Shown: positions 9,594-18,916 of the stretch, piece by piece
Layout: every line of letters starts with the position of its first letter
Numbering within the stretch: the stretch's first letter is position 1
From: Massilia sp. KIM
Lineage (GTDB): Bacteria; Pseudomonadota; Gammaproteobacteria; Burkholderiales; Burkholderiaceae_D
Assembly: GCF_002007115.1 (NCBI RefSeq)
Contig: NZ_MVAD01000001.1
Location: 1,054,001 to 1,118,000, forward strand
Reading direction: 5' to 3'
DNA length: 64,000 bases
Made by a program: the position numbers and the translations under genes
Notes under the pieces: generated by a model
What the model saw: the letters and a program-made list of their open reading frames with translations, nothing else
Database searches by the model: none
Told to the model about the DNA's origin: nothing

Positions 9594-10736
9594 ATGGATC
9601 CCGCCCTGGATCGCCAGCGGATCGCCGCCATCGACGCCCTGCGCGGCCTGGTCATGGTGCTCATGCTGGCCGATCACGTGCGCGAGACCTTCCTGCTGCA
9701 CCTGCAGGTGGCCGATCCGATGGACGTCGTGTCCACTCCCGGCTGGCTGTTCCTCTCGCGCCTGGTCTCCCACCTGTGCGCCCCGGTGTTCGTGTTCCTC
9801 ACCGGCCTGTCGGCCTGGCTGTACGCCGCGCGCCAGCCGGACGGCCCGGCCGCCGCCTCGGCTTTCCTGTTCAAGCGCGGCCTGTTCCTGGTCGTGCTCG
9901 AACTGACGGTGGTGAACTTCGCCTGGACCGCGCGCTTCCCGCCGACCGTGATCTACCTGCAGGTAATCTGGGCCATCGGCGTGTCGATGATCGTGCTGGC
10001 GGCGCTGGTGCGCCTGCCGCGCAAGGCGCTCATCGTCCTGGGCCTGCTCATCGTCGCCGGACACAACTTTCTCGATCCGCTGCACTTCGCGCCCGGCCAT
10101 CCCCTGCACATGCCGTGGGCGGTGCTGCACGACCGCGGCTGGCTGGAGTTCGGCCAGACGCTGCGCGTGCGCACCTCCTACCCGGTGCTGCCCTGGATCG
10201 GCATCATCTGCCTTGGCTATGCCTGCGGTCCCTGGTTCGGCCCGGGACGCGATGCCCGTGAGCGCCGCGAGCGCCTTGCCGGCTGGGCGCTGGCGCTGCT
10301 GACGGGCTTTGGCGCGCTGCGCTGGGCCAATGTGTACGGCGACCAGCCCTGGGTGGCCGGCGCGACCGGCATCGAGACCTTGCTGAGCTTCTTCAACGTG
10401 AAGAAATATCCGCCTTCGCTCCTGTTCGCCATGCTGACCCTGAGCGTCGGCCTCGGCCTGCTGGCCTGGCTGGACGCACGCAGGGGCGTCCTGGTTCGCG
10501 GCCTCGCCGTGCTGGGATCGGCGCCGATGTTCTTCTACCTCGTGCACCTGTACGCGCTCCAGCTGCTCGCACGGGCGGCCATTGCCGCAGTTGGCGAAGA
10601 TGGGGCGCGCCTGGACAGCGTCTGGCCCGTGTGGCTGCTGACGCTGGCGCTGACGCTGCTCCTGTTCCCGGCGGTGCGGGCCTTCGCCAGGCTGAAGGCG
10701 CGCCGGCGCGACCTTGCCTGGCTGAAGTACCTGTAG
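9594..10736 (+). CDS. DUF1624 / heparan-alpha-glucosaminide N-acetyltransferase-like membrane protein
   Basis: A 380-residue polytopic protein. The opening [25 protein letters not shown] is typical of COG3503/DUF1624 membrane acyltransferase-like proteins, where a conserved His (here in ADHVRE) is thought to take part in acyl transfer. About nine to ten hydrophobic segments follow, including [17 protein letters not shown] and [18 protein letters not shown]. The start is either ATG 9594 or GTG 9582, which overlaps the receptor stop; neither has a strong ribosome site. It follows the Fur-regulated receptor by a few bases and is probably co-transcribed, so it may be iron-controlled. The substrate is unknown. 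Confidence 0.82.
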   Translation: MDPALDRQRIAAIDALRGLVMVLMLADHVRETFLLHLQVADPMDVVSTPGWLFLSRLVSHLCAPVFVFLTGLSAWLYAARQPDGPAAASAFLFKRGLFLVVLELTVVNFAWTARFPPTVIYLQVIWAIGVSMIVLAALVRLPRKALIVLGLLIVAGHNFLDPLHFAPGHPLHMPWAVLHDRGWLEFGQTLRVRTSYPVLPWIGIICLGYACGPWFGPGRDARERRERLAGWALALLTGFGALRWANVYGDQPWVAGATGIETLLSFFNVKKYPPSLLFAMLTLSVGLGLLAWLDARRGVLVRGLAVLGSAPMFFYLVHLYALQLLARAAIAAVGEDGARLDSVWPVWLLTLALTLLLFPAVRAFARLKARRRDLAWLKYL

Positions 10737-10751
10737 GCGCCGGCGCCGGGA

Positions 10752-12932
10752 TCATGCCGCCCTGAAGCGCGCCGGCTCGAGCGGCAGGGAATACGCCCGC
10801 ACGCCGCTTGCCGCGCCCACCGCATTGGCGACCGCCGCGATCGTGCCGGGCGTGCTGAGTTCGCCCGCACCGCCCGGATTCTCCCGGTTCTCGACGATGT
10901 GCACCTCCACCACGGGCGCCGCATGCATGCGCAGGACGGGATAGGTGTCGAAGTTCGCCTGCGCCACGCGCCCTCCCTGGACGATCACGCGCTCCAGCAG
11001 GGCGGCCGAGACACCGAACACCACACCGCCTTCGATCTGCGAGCGCACGATGTCGGGATTGACCGCCAGCCCGACGTCGACCGCGCAGGTCACGCGTTCG
11101 ACCGCGATCTCGCCGCCGGGCGCGAGTTTGACCTGGGCGACGATCGCGGCGTAGCTGCCGAAACCCTCGTAGACCGCGACGCCGCGCCCCGAGCGTGGCG
11201 GCAGCGGCGAACCCCAGCCGGAGCGGGCCGCGGCCAGCTCCAGCACGTGGCGGATGCGTGGCTGCGCGCCCCGCATCAGCGCCAGCCGGTAGGCGACCGG
11301 GTCCTGTCCGGCGCGCGCCGCCAGCTCGTCCATCACGGTCTCGACGATGAAGACGTTGCGGGTCGGCCCCACGCCGCGCCAGTTACCGACGTTCATGCCG
11401 GGCGGCGGCTCGTGGCGGGTGAATTCGATGAAGAGGTTCGGAATGTCGTAGGGGCCGCTGGCCCCATGGACCACACTCAGGTCGACCCCGTTGCGCTGAA
11501 AGCTGGGCAGCCAGCGCTGCATGATGTTGGGGCCGACGATCCGGTGGTGCCAGCTGAGCGGGCGCCCCTGGGCGTCGAGGGCCACCCGCACCCGGCTGTG
11601 GTTGTGGGCGCGGTAGTAATCGTGCTGGAAGTCCTCGGCGCGGTTCCAGGTGACTTTCACCGGCGCCGCCACCTGGCGCCCAATCGCCACCGCCTGGGCG
11701 ACGTAGTCGACTTCCAGCCGGCGTCCGAAGCCGCCGCCCAGCAACTGGTTGTGCATGCGGACCCGCTCCAGCGGCAGCCCGGCAGCCTCGGCGGCCGCCT
11801 TGTGGGCGCGCCCCAGGATCTGGCTGCCGCACCAGACGTCGCAACGGCCTTCGCGCAGATGGACGGTGCAGTTGAGCGGCTCGATCGCCGCGTGGGCCAG
11901 CGACGGCAGGCGGAACACCGATTCGTGCACCCGGGCGGCGGAGCGCTCGGCCGCCGCCACGTCGCCGCTGCGCAGGTGCGGCAGGCCGGCCTCCTCGAGG
12001 GCGGCGTCGGCCCGCGCCACCAGCGCGGCGCTGTCGAGGGTGGCGTCGGCGCCGCCTTCCCAGGCGATGTCCAGGGCCTGCACGCCCTGGAAGGCAGACC
12101 AGGTGGAGTTCGCGACCACCGCCACCGCATCGGGCAGGCGCAGCACCTGGCGCACGCCCCGGACCTGCAGCGCGCGCGCGTCGTCGACGCGGCCCAGTCG
12201 GCCGCCGAAGACCGGGCAGGCGGCGACGGCGGCGTACAGCATCCCTGGCAGGCGCACGTCGATGCCATAGCGGGCGCTGCCATTGACCTTGGCTGGCGCG
12301 TCCAGCCGCCGCAGCGACTTGCCGACCAGTTTGTAGTCGTCCGCCTGCTTGAGCGGCGGCTCGGCCGGCACCGGCAAGCGCGAGGCGGCATCCACCAGTT
12401 CGCCGTAGGCCAGGCGCCGTCCAGAGCCCGGATGCTGGACCGCGCCGCCGGCGGTCCGGCAATCCGCTACGGCGACGCCCCAGCGCTGGGCCGCTGCTTG
12501 CACCAGCATCGCGCGCGCCGCGGCGGCCGCGCCGCGCATGCTGCGCCAGCTGCCGCGCAGCGAGGCCGAACCGCCGCTGATCTGCGCGCCGAGCAGGGGA
12601 TTGGCGTACAGCGTGTCGTCCGCCGGGGCAGCCTCCAGCACGATGCGCTGCGGATCGAGATCCAGTTCTTCCGCCACGATCATCGCCTGGGACATCATCG
12701 CGCCCTGGCCCATCTCGGCATAGGGCATGAAGAGCGTCACCTTGCCGTCGCGGGCGATGCGCAGGAAGGCGTTCGGGGCGAACGCGCTCGCGGAGCCGGC
12801 CCCGTTCGCGGGCTCGGGCGCCATGCCGATCACCAGCGCGCCGCCGGTGGCGAGGGAGGCGAGCAGCCAGGCGCGCCGTCCGTGGTCGATCGCCTCGGGC
12901 CGATCGGGGTAGTGGTCGGGAAGTGGCTTCAT
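10752..12932 (-). CDS. Molybdopterin-binding large subunit of isoquinoline 1-oxidoreductase type, no small subunit nearby
   Basis: A 726-residue xanthine-oxidase-family large subunit (IorB/COG1529 type). It has a twin-arginine leader (HGRRAWLLASLATGG) and an FMPYAEMGQGAMMSQ motif. The molybdopterin region includes LLGGGFGRRLEVDYV and PPGMNVGNWRGVG. The end, GAGELSTPGTIAAVANAV, carries the catalytic Glu of the family. These enzymes hydroxylate N-heterocycles or oxidise aldehydes in the periplasm and need a [2Fe-2S] small subunit and often a cytochrome c. Neither partner gene lies next to it, which is unusual. ATG 12932 has an AGAGACC ribosome site. It reads the same way as the MFS gene 121 bases upstream. 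Confidence 0.9.
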   Translation of the reverse strand: MKPLPDHYPDRPEAIDHGRRAWLLASLATGGALVIGMAPEPANGAGSASAFAPNAFLRIARDGKVTLFMPYAEMGQGAMMSQAMIVAEELDLDPQRIVLEAAPADDTLYANPLLGAQISGGSASLRGSWRSMRGAAAAARAMLVQAAAQRWGVAVADCRTAGGAVQHPGSGRRLAYGELVDAASRLPVPAEPPLKQADDYKLVGKSLRRLDAPAKVNGSARYGIDVRLPGMLYAAVAACPVFGGRLGRVDDARALQVRGVRQVLRLPDAVAVVANSTWSAFQGVQALDIAWEGGADATLDSAALVARADAALEEAGLPHLRSGDVAAAERSAARVHESVFRLPSLAHAAIEPLNCTVHLREGRCDVWCGSQILGRAHKAAAEAAGLPLERVRMHNQLLGGGFGRRLEVDYVAQAVAIGRQVAAPVKVTWNRAEDFQHDYYRAHNHSRVRVALDAQGRPLSWHHRIVGPNIMQRWLPSFQRNGVDLSVVHGASGPYDIPNLFIEFTRHEPPPGMNVGNWRGVGPTRNVFIVETVMDELAARAGQDPVAYRLALMRGAQPRIRHVLELAAARSGWGSPLPPRSGRGVAVYEGFGSYAAIVAQVKLAPGGEIAVERVTCAVDVGLAVNPDIVRSQIEGGVVFGVSAALLERVIVQGGRVAQANFDTYPVLRMHAAPVVEVHIVENRENPGGAGELSTPGTIAAVANAVGAASGVRAYSLPLEPARFRAA

Positions 12933-13053
12933 GAGGTCTCTCCACGGGCGGGCGCGCCATCAGCCGGCGCGCGCACTATTATCTTCTTTGCACCTGCCGG
13001 CTTGTAGGAAGCGATTGCCTGAATTTGGTACGCCATTGCTGTGTGCCGCGCCC

Positions 13054-14301
13054 TCATTCCAGACCTTCCTGGCGGCGCGGGCTGGCGCCAAGGGCGAACG
13101 CGAGGGCGCAGGCCAGCGCGCCCAACGCGCACACCCCATGCCAGCCGAAGCTGGACCAGCTCAGGGCGCTCAAGCCGGCCATCGTGCCGCCGCCGATGAA
13201 GAGGCCCAGGATGTAGATGGTGGTGACGCGGCCGCGGATGTCCTCGCCGAGGCGGTAGATGATGGCCTGGTTCGACACGTCGGAGGCGGTGACGCCGAGG
13301 TCGAGCAGCAGCACGCCGGCAGCCAGGCCGGCCAGGCTGTCGCCCCAGCCTGCGAACACCAGCCAGGAGGCGGTCGCCATGCCGGTGCCGGCGCGCACCG
13401 CGAAGCGCGCGCCGCGGCGGTCGGCGAGCTTGCCGAACAGGGGCGCGGCCAGGGCGCCGGCGAAGCCGATGACGCCGAACAGGCCCGCGGTGTCGCTGCC
13501 CAGATTGAAAGCCGGTCCTTCGAGCAGGAACACGAGGCTGATCCAGAAGGCGTTGAAGGCGCCGAACACCAGGCCCTGGCGCGCCGCCGCGCGGCGCAGC
13601 TCGGGCTGGGCGCGGAAGATCGCCAGCAGGGAGCCGAGCAGGGCGGCGTAGCCGAGCCGCGCCTGCTGGCGGATACCCGGCATGCGGCGCGCCAGCACGA
13701 GGCCGAGCACGATCATCGCCGCCGAGGCGATCCAGTAAATGGTTGACCAGCCCAGGTGGTGGCCGACGAAGCCGCTCGCGGTGCGGGCCAGCAGGATGCC
13801 GGCGAAGCTGCCCTGGGCCAGCAGGCCGGCGACCTGGCCGCGCTGCGCGGGACCGGCGAGCTTGGCGGCGTAGGCGGGCAGCAGGTAGGGCGTGACGGTG
13901 GTGAGACCCATCAGCACCATCGCGCCGAGCAGGGTGGGCGTGTCGGGCGCCAGCGTCACCAGGACCAGGGCGCCGACGTGGGAGGCCACCATGCCGAGGA
14001 TGAGCTTGCGGTCGTCGACGATGTCGCCCAGCGGCAGGAACAGCAGGGCGCCCAGGGCGATGCCGAGCTGGGTGAACATGGGGATGGCGCCGGCCAGCTG
14101 CTCGGACATGTTGAAGGCGCGTCCGATCTCGCCCAGCAAGGGCTGCGAGTAGTAGGCGCTGGCGATCGACACACCGCACATCAGGGCTAGCAGGCGGATC
14201 AGCCCTGCCGGCAGGCTTGCGGGAACGGTCGCTGCCTTGGGCAGGGCCGGGGATGGCGCACCCTGGACGGCGCCGGTCAGCTTGAGCAAGAGCGCTTGCA
14301 T
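13054..14301 (-). CDS. MFS transporter (drug/metabolite exporter type)
   Basis: A 415-residue 12-helix major facilitator. The N-terminal part has SIASAYYSQPLLGEIGRAF followed by the motif-A loop LGDIVDDRKLILG. The second-half copy is GFAGALAAPLFGKLADRRGAR. This resembles the arabinose-efflux/YfcJ-type exporter group. The substrate is unknown. ATG 14301 has GGAGACATC upstream. It lies 40 bases after the SDR gene on the same strand, so the two are probably one transcript under the divergent AraC regulator at 15430. Confidence 0.88.
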   Translation of the reverse strand: MQALLLKLTGAVQGAPSPALPKAATVPASLPAGLIRLLALMCGVSIASAYYSQPLLGEIGRAFNMSEQLAGAIPMFTQLGIALGALLFLPLGDIVDDRKLILGMVASHVGALVLVTLAPDTPTLLGAMVLMGLTTVTPYLLPAYAAKLAGPAQRGQVAGLLAQGSFAGILLARTASGFVGHHLGWSTIYWIASAAMIVLGLVLARRMPGIRQQARLGYAALLGSLLAIFRAQPELRRAAARQGLVFGAFNAFWISLVFLLEGPAFNLGSDTAGLFGVIGFAGALAAPLFGKLADRRGARFAVRAGTGMATASWLVFAGWGDSLAGLAAGVLLLDLGVTASDVSNQAIIYRLGEDIRGRVTTIYILGLFIGGGTMAGLSALSWSSFGWHGVCALGALACALAFALGASPRRQEGLE

Positions 14302-14341
14302 GATGTCTCCTGGTGGATGGTGGCGGGGCGGCGGACCGGGT

Positions 14342-15154
14342 TCAGATCGGGTTGTCCCAGGCTTCGGCCTGATGGCGCTTGAGCATGTCCTCGACAGCCT
14401 GAGGGACCACGTTGCGGAATTTGCCGCTGTCGGCGGGAACGATCTCGATCATGCGGTCGATCATTTCCTGGGCGTCCATGCTGCCCTCCGGGGTGGCGAA
14501 GAAGTCGTCGAAGGCCTGGCGCAGCGCGGCCGGGCGGGTGAGGTGCCTGCTCTCGTCCAGCCAGCGGAAGGGGTTGTCGGCCATGGTCTCGTTGTAACCC
14601 GTGTAATAGGCGCCCGGGTTGATGGTCTGGATCTTGATGCCCCAGGGCGCCAGTTCCTGCTGCAGCGCCTCGGCCACCGACTCCAGCGCATGCTTGGTGG
14701 CCACGTAGGTGCCCCAGTTGGCCGGCGTGAACAGGCCGCCCATGGACGAGGTGAACACCACCTTGCGGCCGGCCGCGCGGCCGTCGTCGATCCATTTGCG
14801 CACCACTCGCTGGGTCAGGTCGAGCGGCAGGAAGACGTTGACCTCGAAGTTGTTGCGCACCAGGTCGAGCGGGATCTCCCACACCGGTCCGGCCTCGCCC
14901 ATGCCGGCGTTGTTCCACAGGACGTCGAAGTCCCAGCGCAAGGCCTGGGCGATGTCGTAGCGGTCCGTCAGGTCCAGTCGGGCCACCTTGATGCGCTCGG
15001 ACAGTCCAAGGCGCGCGACCTCTTCGCGCAGCGGCGTGACCTGGGACGACACGTGCACGGTGGCGATGATGTTGTGACCCTTGCGGGCCATGCCGATGGC
15101 TGCGCCGCGTCCGAAGCCGCCTGCGGCGCCGGTGATCAGGATAGTCTTAGACAT
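14342..15154 (-). CDS. SDR family oxidoreductase
   Basis: A 270-residue classical short-chain dehydrogenase. It has the Rossmann motif TGAAGGFGRG, the NNAGMG motif, catalytic Ser in VVFTSSMGG and an intact YVATK active site (Tyr and Lys). It reduces or oxidises an alcohol/carbonyl with NAD(P). ATG 15154 is preferred to the longer frame because MSKTILITG is the normal beginning and GAAAGGAAAGC precedes it. It is divergent from the AraC regulator across 275 bases, and this arrangement often means the regulator controls it. Confidence 0.9.
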   Translation of the reverse strand: MSKTILITGAAGGFGRGAAIGMARKGHNIIATVHVSSQVTPLREEVARLGLSERIKVARLDLTDRYDIAQALRWDFDVLWNNAGMGEAGPVWEIPLDLVRNNFEVNVFLPLDLTQRVVRKWIDDGRAAGRKVVFTSSMGGLFTPANWGTYVATKHALESVAEALQQELAPWGIKIQTINPGAYYTGYNETMADNPFRWLDESRHLTRPAALRQAFDDFFATPEGSMDAQEMIDRMIEIVPADSGKFRNVVPQAVEDMLKRHQAEAWDNPI

Positions 15155-15268
15155 GTTGCTTTCCTTTCGCTCGATGGGTGGTGGGCTTTGGCGCCGGGCC
15201 TGAGGTCCGACGGCAGGGCCAGTGTAGGCCGGCGCATTTCCCAGCACTAGAGCGGGTAAAGGAGAATG

Positions 15269-15291
15269 ATTTTCAGCTTTTCGTTGAAAAT
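15269..15291. promoter_or_regulatory. Inverted repeat in the SDR/AraC divergent region
   Basis: ATTTTCA (15269-15275) and TGAAAAT (15285-15291) form a 7-bp inverted repeat with a 9-base loop. It lies 115 bases upstream of the SDR start in the AT-richest part of the region between the divergent SDR and AraC genes. It could be a regulator site. AraC proteins usually bind direct repeats, so the link to the neighbouring regulator is weak. Confidence 0.3.
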
Positions 15292-15429
15292 GCGGGGGTG
15301 TCGCGCACCATTTCGGGGCAGGCGCGGCCAGATGATTGAAGCGGCTTTCCTCATGTTTTCCGCATACTGTCTTTGTGCTAACCTAGCCCGTAGTCTGGTA
15401 GCGTTCACTGTGCGCGGCAGGAGCCCATC

Positions 15430-16338
15430 ATGATGACGAGCGCCTACGGCGGCCTGGAAACGTCCCTCGCCGTCCCACCCGTGTTATCGAGTCTCGACCG
15501 TCCCTGGGACGGCATGGAAGTGCGGTGTTTCGAGTGGCGCTCGCCCGGCGCGGCGCTCTGGCACGCGCAGGATCGGCACCTGCTCGCCGTTCACTTGGCC
15601 GGACCGATGTGCGCGACCCTCGGTCGCGGCGCGATGCTCGAAACGATTCCGGTCGGCGCGGGCAGCGTGGGCTGGCACCCACGCGGTACGGTCTCGAGCT
15701 GGACCTGGGAATCGCGCTGCGCGCTGGCCCTGGTCTGCATCGATCCGGCGCTGTTGCGTCACTTGGCGATCGCAAATGGCTGCGCGGACTGGCTGGAGCG
15801 CGAGACGCAGGCCTGTCCGGCGCGACGCGACCCTTTCGCGGAACGCCTGGTCGCACTGTTCGTGGATGAACTCAGGAAGCCGCCCCATCCTTTCCAATGC
15901 CAGATCAGCCAGGCCCTGACCCAGGCGCTGGGGCTGCATCTGGTGCAGCGCTTCCACGCCAGGCCGGCCCTGCTGGGGCCAGCCCCTCACGGTCTATCGC
16001 CGCAGACGCTGGAGCGCGTGCTCGACTACATCGAAACGCACCTGCACGAGCACATCGCGCTGCAGTCGCTGGCCCAGGTAGCCCACGTCAGCCGTTTCCA
16101 CTTCGCCCGGCTGTTCAAGGAGAGCACGGGCTGCTCTCCCATGGCCTATCTCGAGCGCCGCCGCATCGCCCGGGCCCAGCTGCTGATGCGCCAGGGAGAA
16201 GCCTCGCTCGGCAAGATCGCGGCCATGGTTGGCTACGCGGACCAGAGTTACTTCACCCGGCGCTTTCGCCTCAACGTCGGCATGACGCCGGCGGTGTTCG
16301 CCCGCCGCCATGCGCGCGCGGCCGCGCAGGAAGCCTAA
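15430..16338 (+). CDS. AraC family transcriptional regulator
   Basis: A 302-residue regulator. Residues 1-190 form a cupin-like sensing domain. The last ~100 residues carry the double helix-turn-helix: HIALQSLAQVAHVSRFHFARLFKESTGCSPMAYLERRRI, then AQLLMRQGEASLGKIAAMVGYADQSYFTRRFRLNVGMTPAVFARR, a very typical AraC signature. The start is ATG 15430 (or the adjacent ATG 15433), with AGGAG seven bases upstream. It is divergent from the SDR-MFS pair, its likely target. It overlaps the convergent flavoprotein gene by four bases at the end. Confidence 0.93.
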   Translation: MMTSAYGGLETSLAVPPVLSSLDRPWDGMEVRCFEWRSPGAALWHAQDRHLLAVHLAGPMCATLGRGAMLETIPVGAGSVGWHPRGTVSSWTWESRCALALVCIDPALLRHLAIANGCADWLERETQACPARRDPFAERLVALFVDELRKPPHPFQCQISQALTQALGLHLVQRFHARPALLGPAPHGLSPQTLERVLDYIETHLHEHIALQSLAQVAHVSRFHFARLFKESTGCSPMAYLERRRIARAQLLMRQGEASLGKIAAMVGYADQSYFTRRFRLNVGMTPAVFARRHARAAAQEA

Positions 16339-17024
16339 GCGGCCTGCCGCGGCGAGTCGACGGAGGGCAGGCGCTCCATGTCGGCGGCCAGGCGGTCGAC
16401 CCGGGCGCGCAGGGCCGCAAGCACCTGGTCGTGCTCGGGCTGTCCCATGCCGCCCACCGCGTAGGCGATGAAGGGTTCCTCGACCTCGATACCGGAAAAG
16501 GCGAGTACGCCGCCGGTGAAGGGTTTGAGGAACTGCTCCACGCTGCCGGTGTGGACGGCGTCGGCGTCCAGCTCCGCGCGGGTGCCGCCGGTGGTGATCG
16601 ACAGCAGGGCGCGCTTGCCGCGCAGCAGGCCGGTCTCGAACATGTGGGTGTCGTCGTAGGCGAAGCCCTTGCCGAACACCCGTTCGACCCAGCCTTTCAG
16701 GATGGCCGGGACCGCGTACCACCAGAGCGGGAACTGGAACACGACCAGGTCGGCGGCGCGCAGCGCCTTGTGCTGGTACTGGATGTCGCAGCGGTAGCCG
16801 TCGCTGTGCTGGGCCAGGCGCTGCTCGTGCGCCAGCGAGAAGCGCACTGGATCGTGCAGCATCCGGAAGTCGGCGCTCGAGGGCGCTGCGCGGAAGCGCT
16901 GGGCGTAGAGGTCGGAGACCGCCACGCTCCAGCCTCGCGCTTCGAACTGGTCCTGCATGGCTGCGGCCATCGCATGATTCATGCTCTTGGGTTCGGGGTG
17001 GGCAATCACGATCAGGACGTTCAT
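16335..17024 (-). CDS. NAD(P)H-dependent quinone oxidoreductase-like flavoprotein (NQO1/MdaB-KefF type)
   Basis: A 229-residue flavodoxin-fold protein. It has the FMN-binding start MNVLIVIAHPEPKSMNHAMA, the VVFQFPLWWYAVPAILKGWVERVF motif typical of NQO1/KefF-type reductases, and the ITTGG loop. It probably reduces quinones by two electrons in the cytoplasm. ATG 17024 begins the flavin-binding strand directly; a start five codons earlier would only add a short tail. It is monocistronic, convergent with the AraC gene with a 4-base overlap of ends. Confidence 0.88.
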   Translation of the reverse strand: MNVLIVIAHPEPKSMNHAMAAAMQDQFEARGWSVAVSDLYAQRFRAAPSSADFRMLHDPVRFSLAHEQRLAQHSDGYRCDIQYQHKALRAADLVVFQFPLWWYAVPAILKGWVERVFGKGFAYDDTHMFETGLLRGKRALLSITTGGTRAELDADAVHTGSVEQFLKPFTGGVLAFSGIEVEEPFIAYAVGGMGQPEHDQVLAALRARVDRLAADMERLPSVDSPRQAA

Positions 17025-17350
17025 TATTGTTCCTCGCAATCAGGCCGGACCGGGATGGCCACGGTGTCCTCCAGGTCGGCGCGGCGGCGTCCGAGATCCG
17101 GTGGTAGTGAAGCGAGTGTAGGCAGCGCGGCGGCACGCGACTAGTGGGCCTTCGCGCACAACATCTTTACCTGCCGGTTGCGAATCCGGCGGATCGGCTC
17201 GGCCAAGCCGGCGCGCTGGTGCCGATCGCTGCCGGGCCGAGGGCGGATGCCATCCCGGCGAGCGCCATCCTTTGCCCGACCGCCTGCCCCGATCCTCGGT
17301 GCCGGGCGCCGGTGGTGTCGCCGGCTGGTCGCGGCTGCAGGAAGGCGGTT
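17025..17350. other. Gene-free interval
   Basis: About 325 bases between the flavoprotein start and the RidA end. Small frames in every direction show no family resemblance and no good ribosome site. The right end near 17025-17100 should hold the flavoprotein promoter. I see no clear terminator, repeat or RNA. It may be decayed coding sequence, but nothing in it can be recognised. Confidence 0.4.
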
Positions 17351-17746
17351 TCAGGCCGTTGGAATGCGCGCAACCACCTTGAGTTCGAGATCGAAACCGT
17401 AAAGCCAGGTAACGCCGACCGCCGTCGCCGTGGGGTACGGGGCCTCGCCCCAGAACTCTCGCACCACGCGCCAGATGCGTTCGAACTTCTCCTGCGGATC
17501 GACGATATAGATCGTGAAGTCGACAACGTCGTCGAAGCTGCATCCTCCGGCTTCCAGAACGGCGTTCAGGTTCGCGAACGCGCATCTGACTTGCGCCTCC
17601 AGGTCCGGCTCCGGCGTGCCGTCATCGCGATTGCCCGTCTGTCCCGATACAAACAGGAACCCTCCGGACCGCACGGCAGGGGAATAACGATTCAGCTCAT
17701 ACAGGCCGCGCGGACCTGGCGGGAACACGACGTCGCGCTTGTTCAT
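17351..17746 (-). CDS. RidA family protein (YjgF/UK114)
   Basis: A 131-residue RidA-fold protein. Typical features are YSPAVRSGGFLFVSGQTG, EAQVRCAFANLNAVLEAGGCSFDDVVDFTIYIVD, and the end ELKVVARIP. Classical RidA uses an Arg in the C-terminal part (CR/xAR) to deaminate reactive enamines; here AR is present in VVARIP. ATG 17746 follows CAGGAG. It may hydrolyse enamine/imine intermediates, or belong to a non-deaminating subfamily. It is a single gene upstream-adjacent to an exported metallo-hydrolase on the same strand. Confidence 0.87.
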   Translation of the reverse strand: MNKRDVVFPPGPRGLYELNRYSPAVRSGGFLFVSGQTGNRDDGTPEPDLEAQVRCAFANLNAVLEAGGCSFDDVVDFTIYIVDPQEKFERIWRVVREFWGEAPYPTATAVGVTWLYGFDLELKVVARIPTA

Positions 17747-17821
17747 GGCTGGCTCCTGGCGCAAGAAGAGAGGGATTCAAGTCTAGTACGGCGGCGGCCA
17801 GCCAGCTATTGGGCGAAAGGC

Positions 17822-18772
17822 TCAATCCAGGCGCAAGCCAGGAGAGCCTGCCTCGTTGGGCCAGCGCGACCCGTCCCGGGCGAAGGCGACAGGTCCGTCG
17901 TAGGCCGCCCGTATCGAGGCCAGTACCGCTTCCTTCGCATTGTCGATTCCTGGATTCAGGTGGGTGAGCAGGAGTGCGGAGACCCGCGCATCGCGGGCCA
18001 GCTCGCCGATGGCCCGCGGGGGCGTATGGAGCTCATAGAGCTGGGCCGGGGAACCTGGAGGGTCCAGCACCACCGAATTAAACACCAGCAAGTCCACCCC
18101 GCGAGCCAGTCGCCTCAGGGCGGCATGTCCCTTGTTGTCGATATCGCCGCTGAAGCAGATGCTTCGTCCCTGGTACTCGATACGGTAGATGATCGCCGGC
18201 GCCTCTCCATGGTGGCCGGCGCTGGCGAGAATGCGCAGGCCGTCGCGGGCAACTAGGACCCTCTCGCTTGCCGAGGAAGCCACATCCCGTACGTGAAAGC
18301 GCAGGGGCGCGGCGAAATCAGGAAGATAGGCGAAGGCGCCACCTTTGCCGAATAGCAACGCAATCAGCCGCGTCGTCGACGGGAAACCGGGGCCGCCGCC
18401 TGGACCGACGACGGTGAGCGCAGCGGGACCGCCGCCGCCCACAACACGCGCCTTGAGCAGGGCTGGCAGTCCGCCCGCATGATCGGCGTGCAGATGGGTC
18501 AGCAGTATGGTGTCGAGCTTGGCCAGGCTCAGTCCGGTCTCACCAAGGCGGGTGAAAGCGCCGCCACCCGCGTCGACCAGGATGCGGGGCACGCCGTCGA
18601 GCAGCACCAGGAAGCTGCTGCCGGCGCGACCGACGGCGCCGGGGCCGCCTGACCCGAGTACCACGAGTCCAATCCCGGCGTCCTGCTGGGCGGAGGCTGG
18701 AAGACAGTTCGCAAGCATGGCGGCGGCAAGCGACAGCACTGCGCGGCGCGAAACCCGATGTGGACGGAACAT
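17822..18772 (-). CDS. Exported metallo-beta-lactamase-fold hydrolase (RNase Z-like)
   Basis: A 316-residue MBL-fold protein with an N-terminal signal containing a twin arginine (VSRRAVLSLAAAMLANCLPASAQ). The metal site HLHADH lies in TILLTHLHADHAGG, with an acid in CFSGDID and a late His in LLTHLNP. The pattern resembles the RNase Z/arylsulfatase-type MBL group. Because it is exported, it more likely acts on a small ester or lactone than on tRNA. ATG 18772 follows CAGGAGAGC. It is divergent from the cupin-like gene at 18917. Confidence 0.87.
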   Translation of the reverse strand: MFRPHRVSRRAVLSLAAAMLANCLPASAQQDAGIGLVVLGSGGPGAVGRAGSSFLVLLDGVPRILVDAGGGAFTRLGETGLSLAKLDTILLTHLHADHAGGLPALLKARVVGGGGPAALTVVGPGGGPGFPSTTRLIALLFGKGGAFAYLPDFAAPLRFHVRDVASSASERVLVARDGLRILASAGHHGEAPAIIYRIEYQGRSICFSGDIDNKGHAALRRLARGVDLLVFNSVVLDPPGSPAQLYELHTPPRAIGELARDARVSALLLTHLNPGIDNAKEAVLASIRAAYDGPVAFARDGSRWPNEAGSPGLRLD

Positions 18773-18916
18773 GGCGCTCTCCTGCGGTCTCGGAAATGCA
18801 TGATCGCACATTCTGGCGCGCCGCATGAGGATCGGGCTGGCCAGGGGGCAGCGGCGGCGGCGGATCCGATGCGGTATGCTGTCGACCTTTGTGGAATGCG
18901 GTGACGAGAGGCGTGA

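Noticed and set aside
17144..17350. Possible gene remnant in the gap before RidA
   Set aside because: None of the six frames gives a stretch I can assign to a family.
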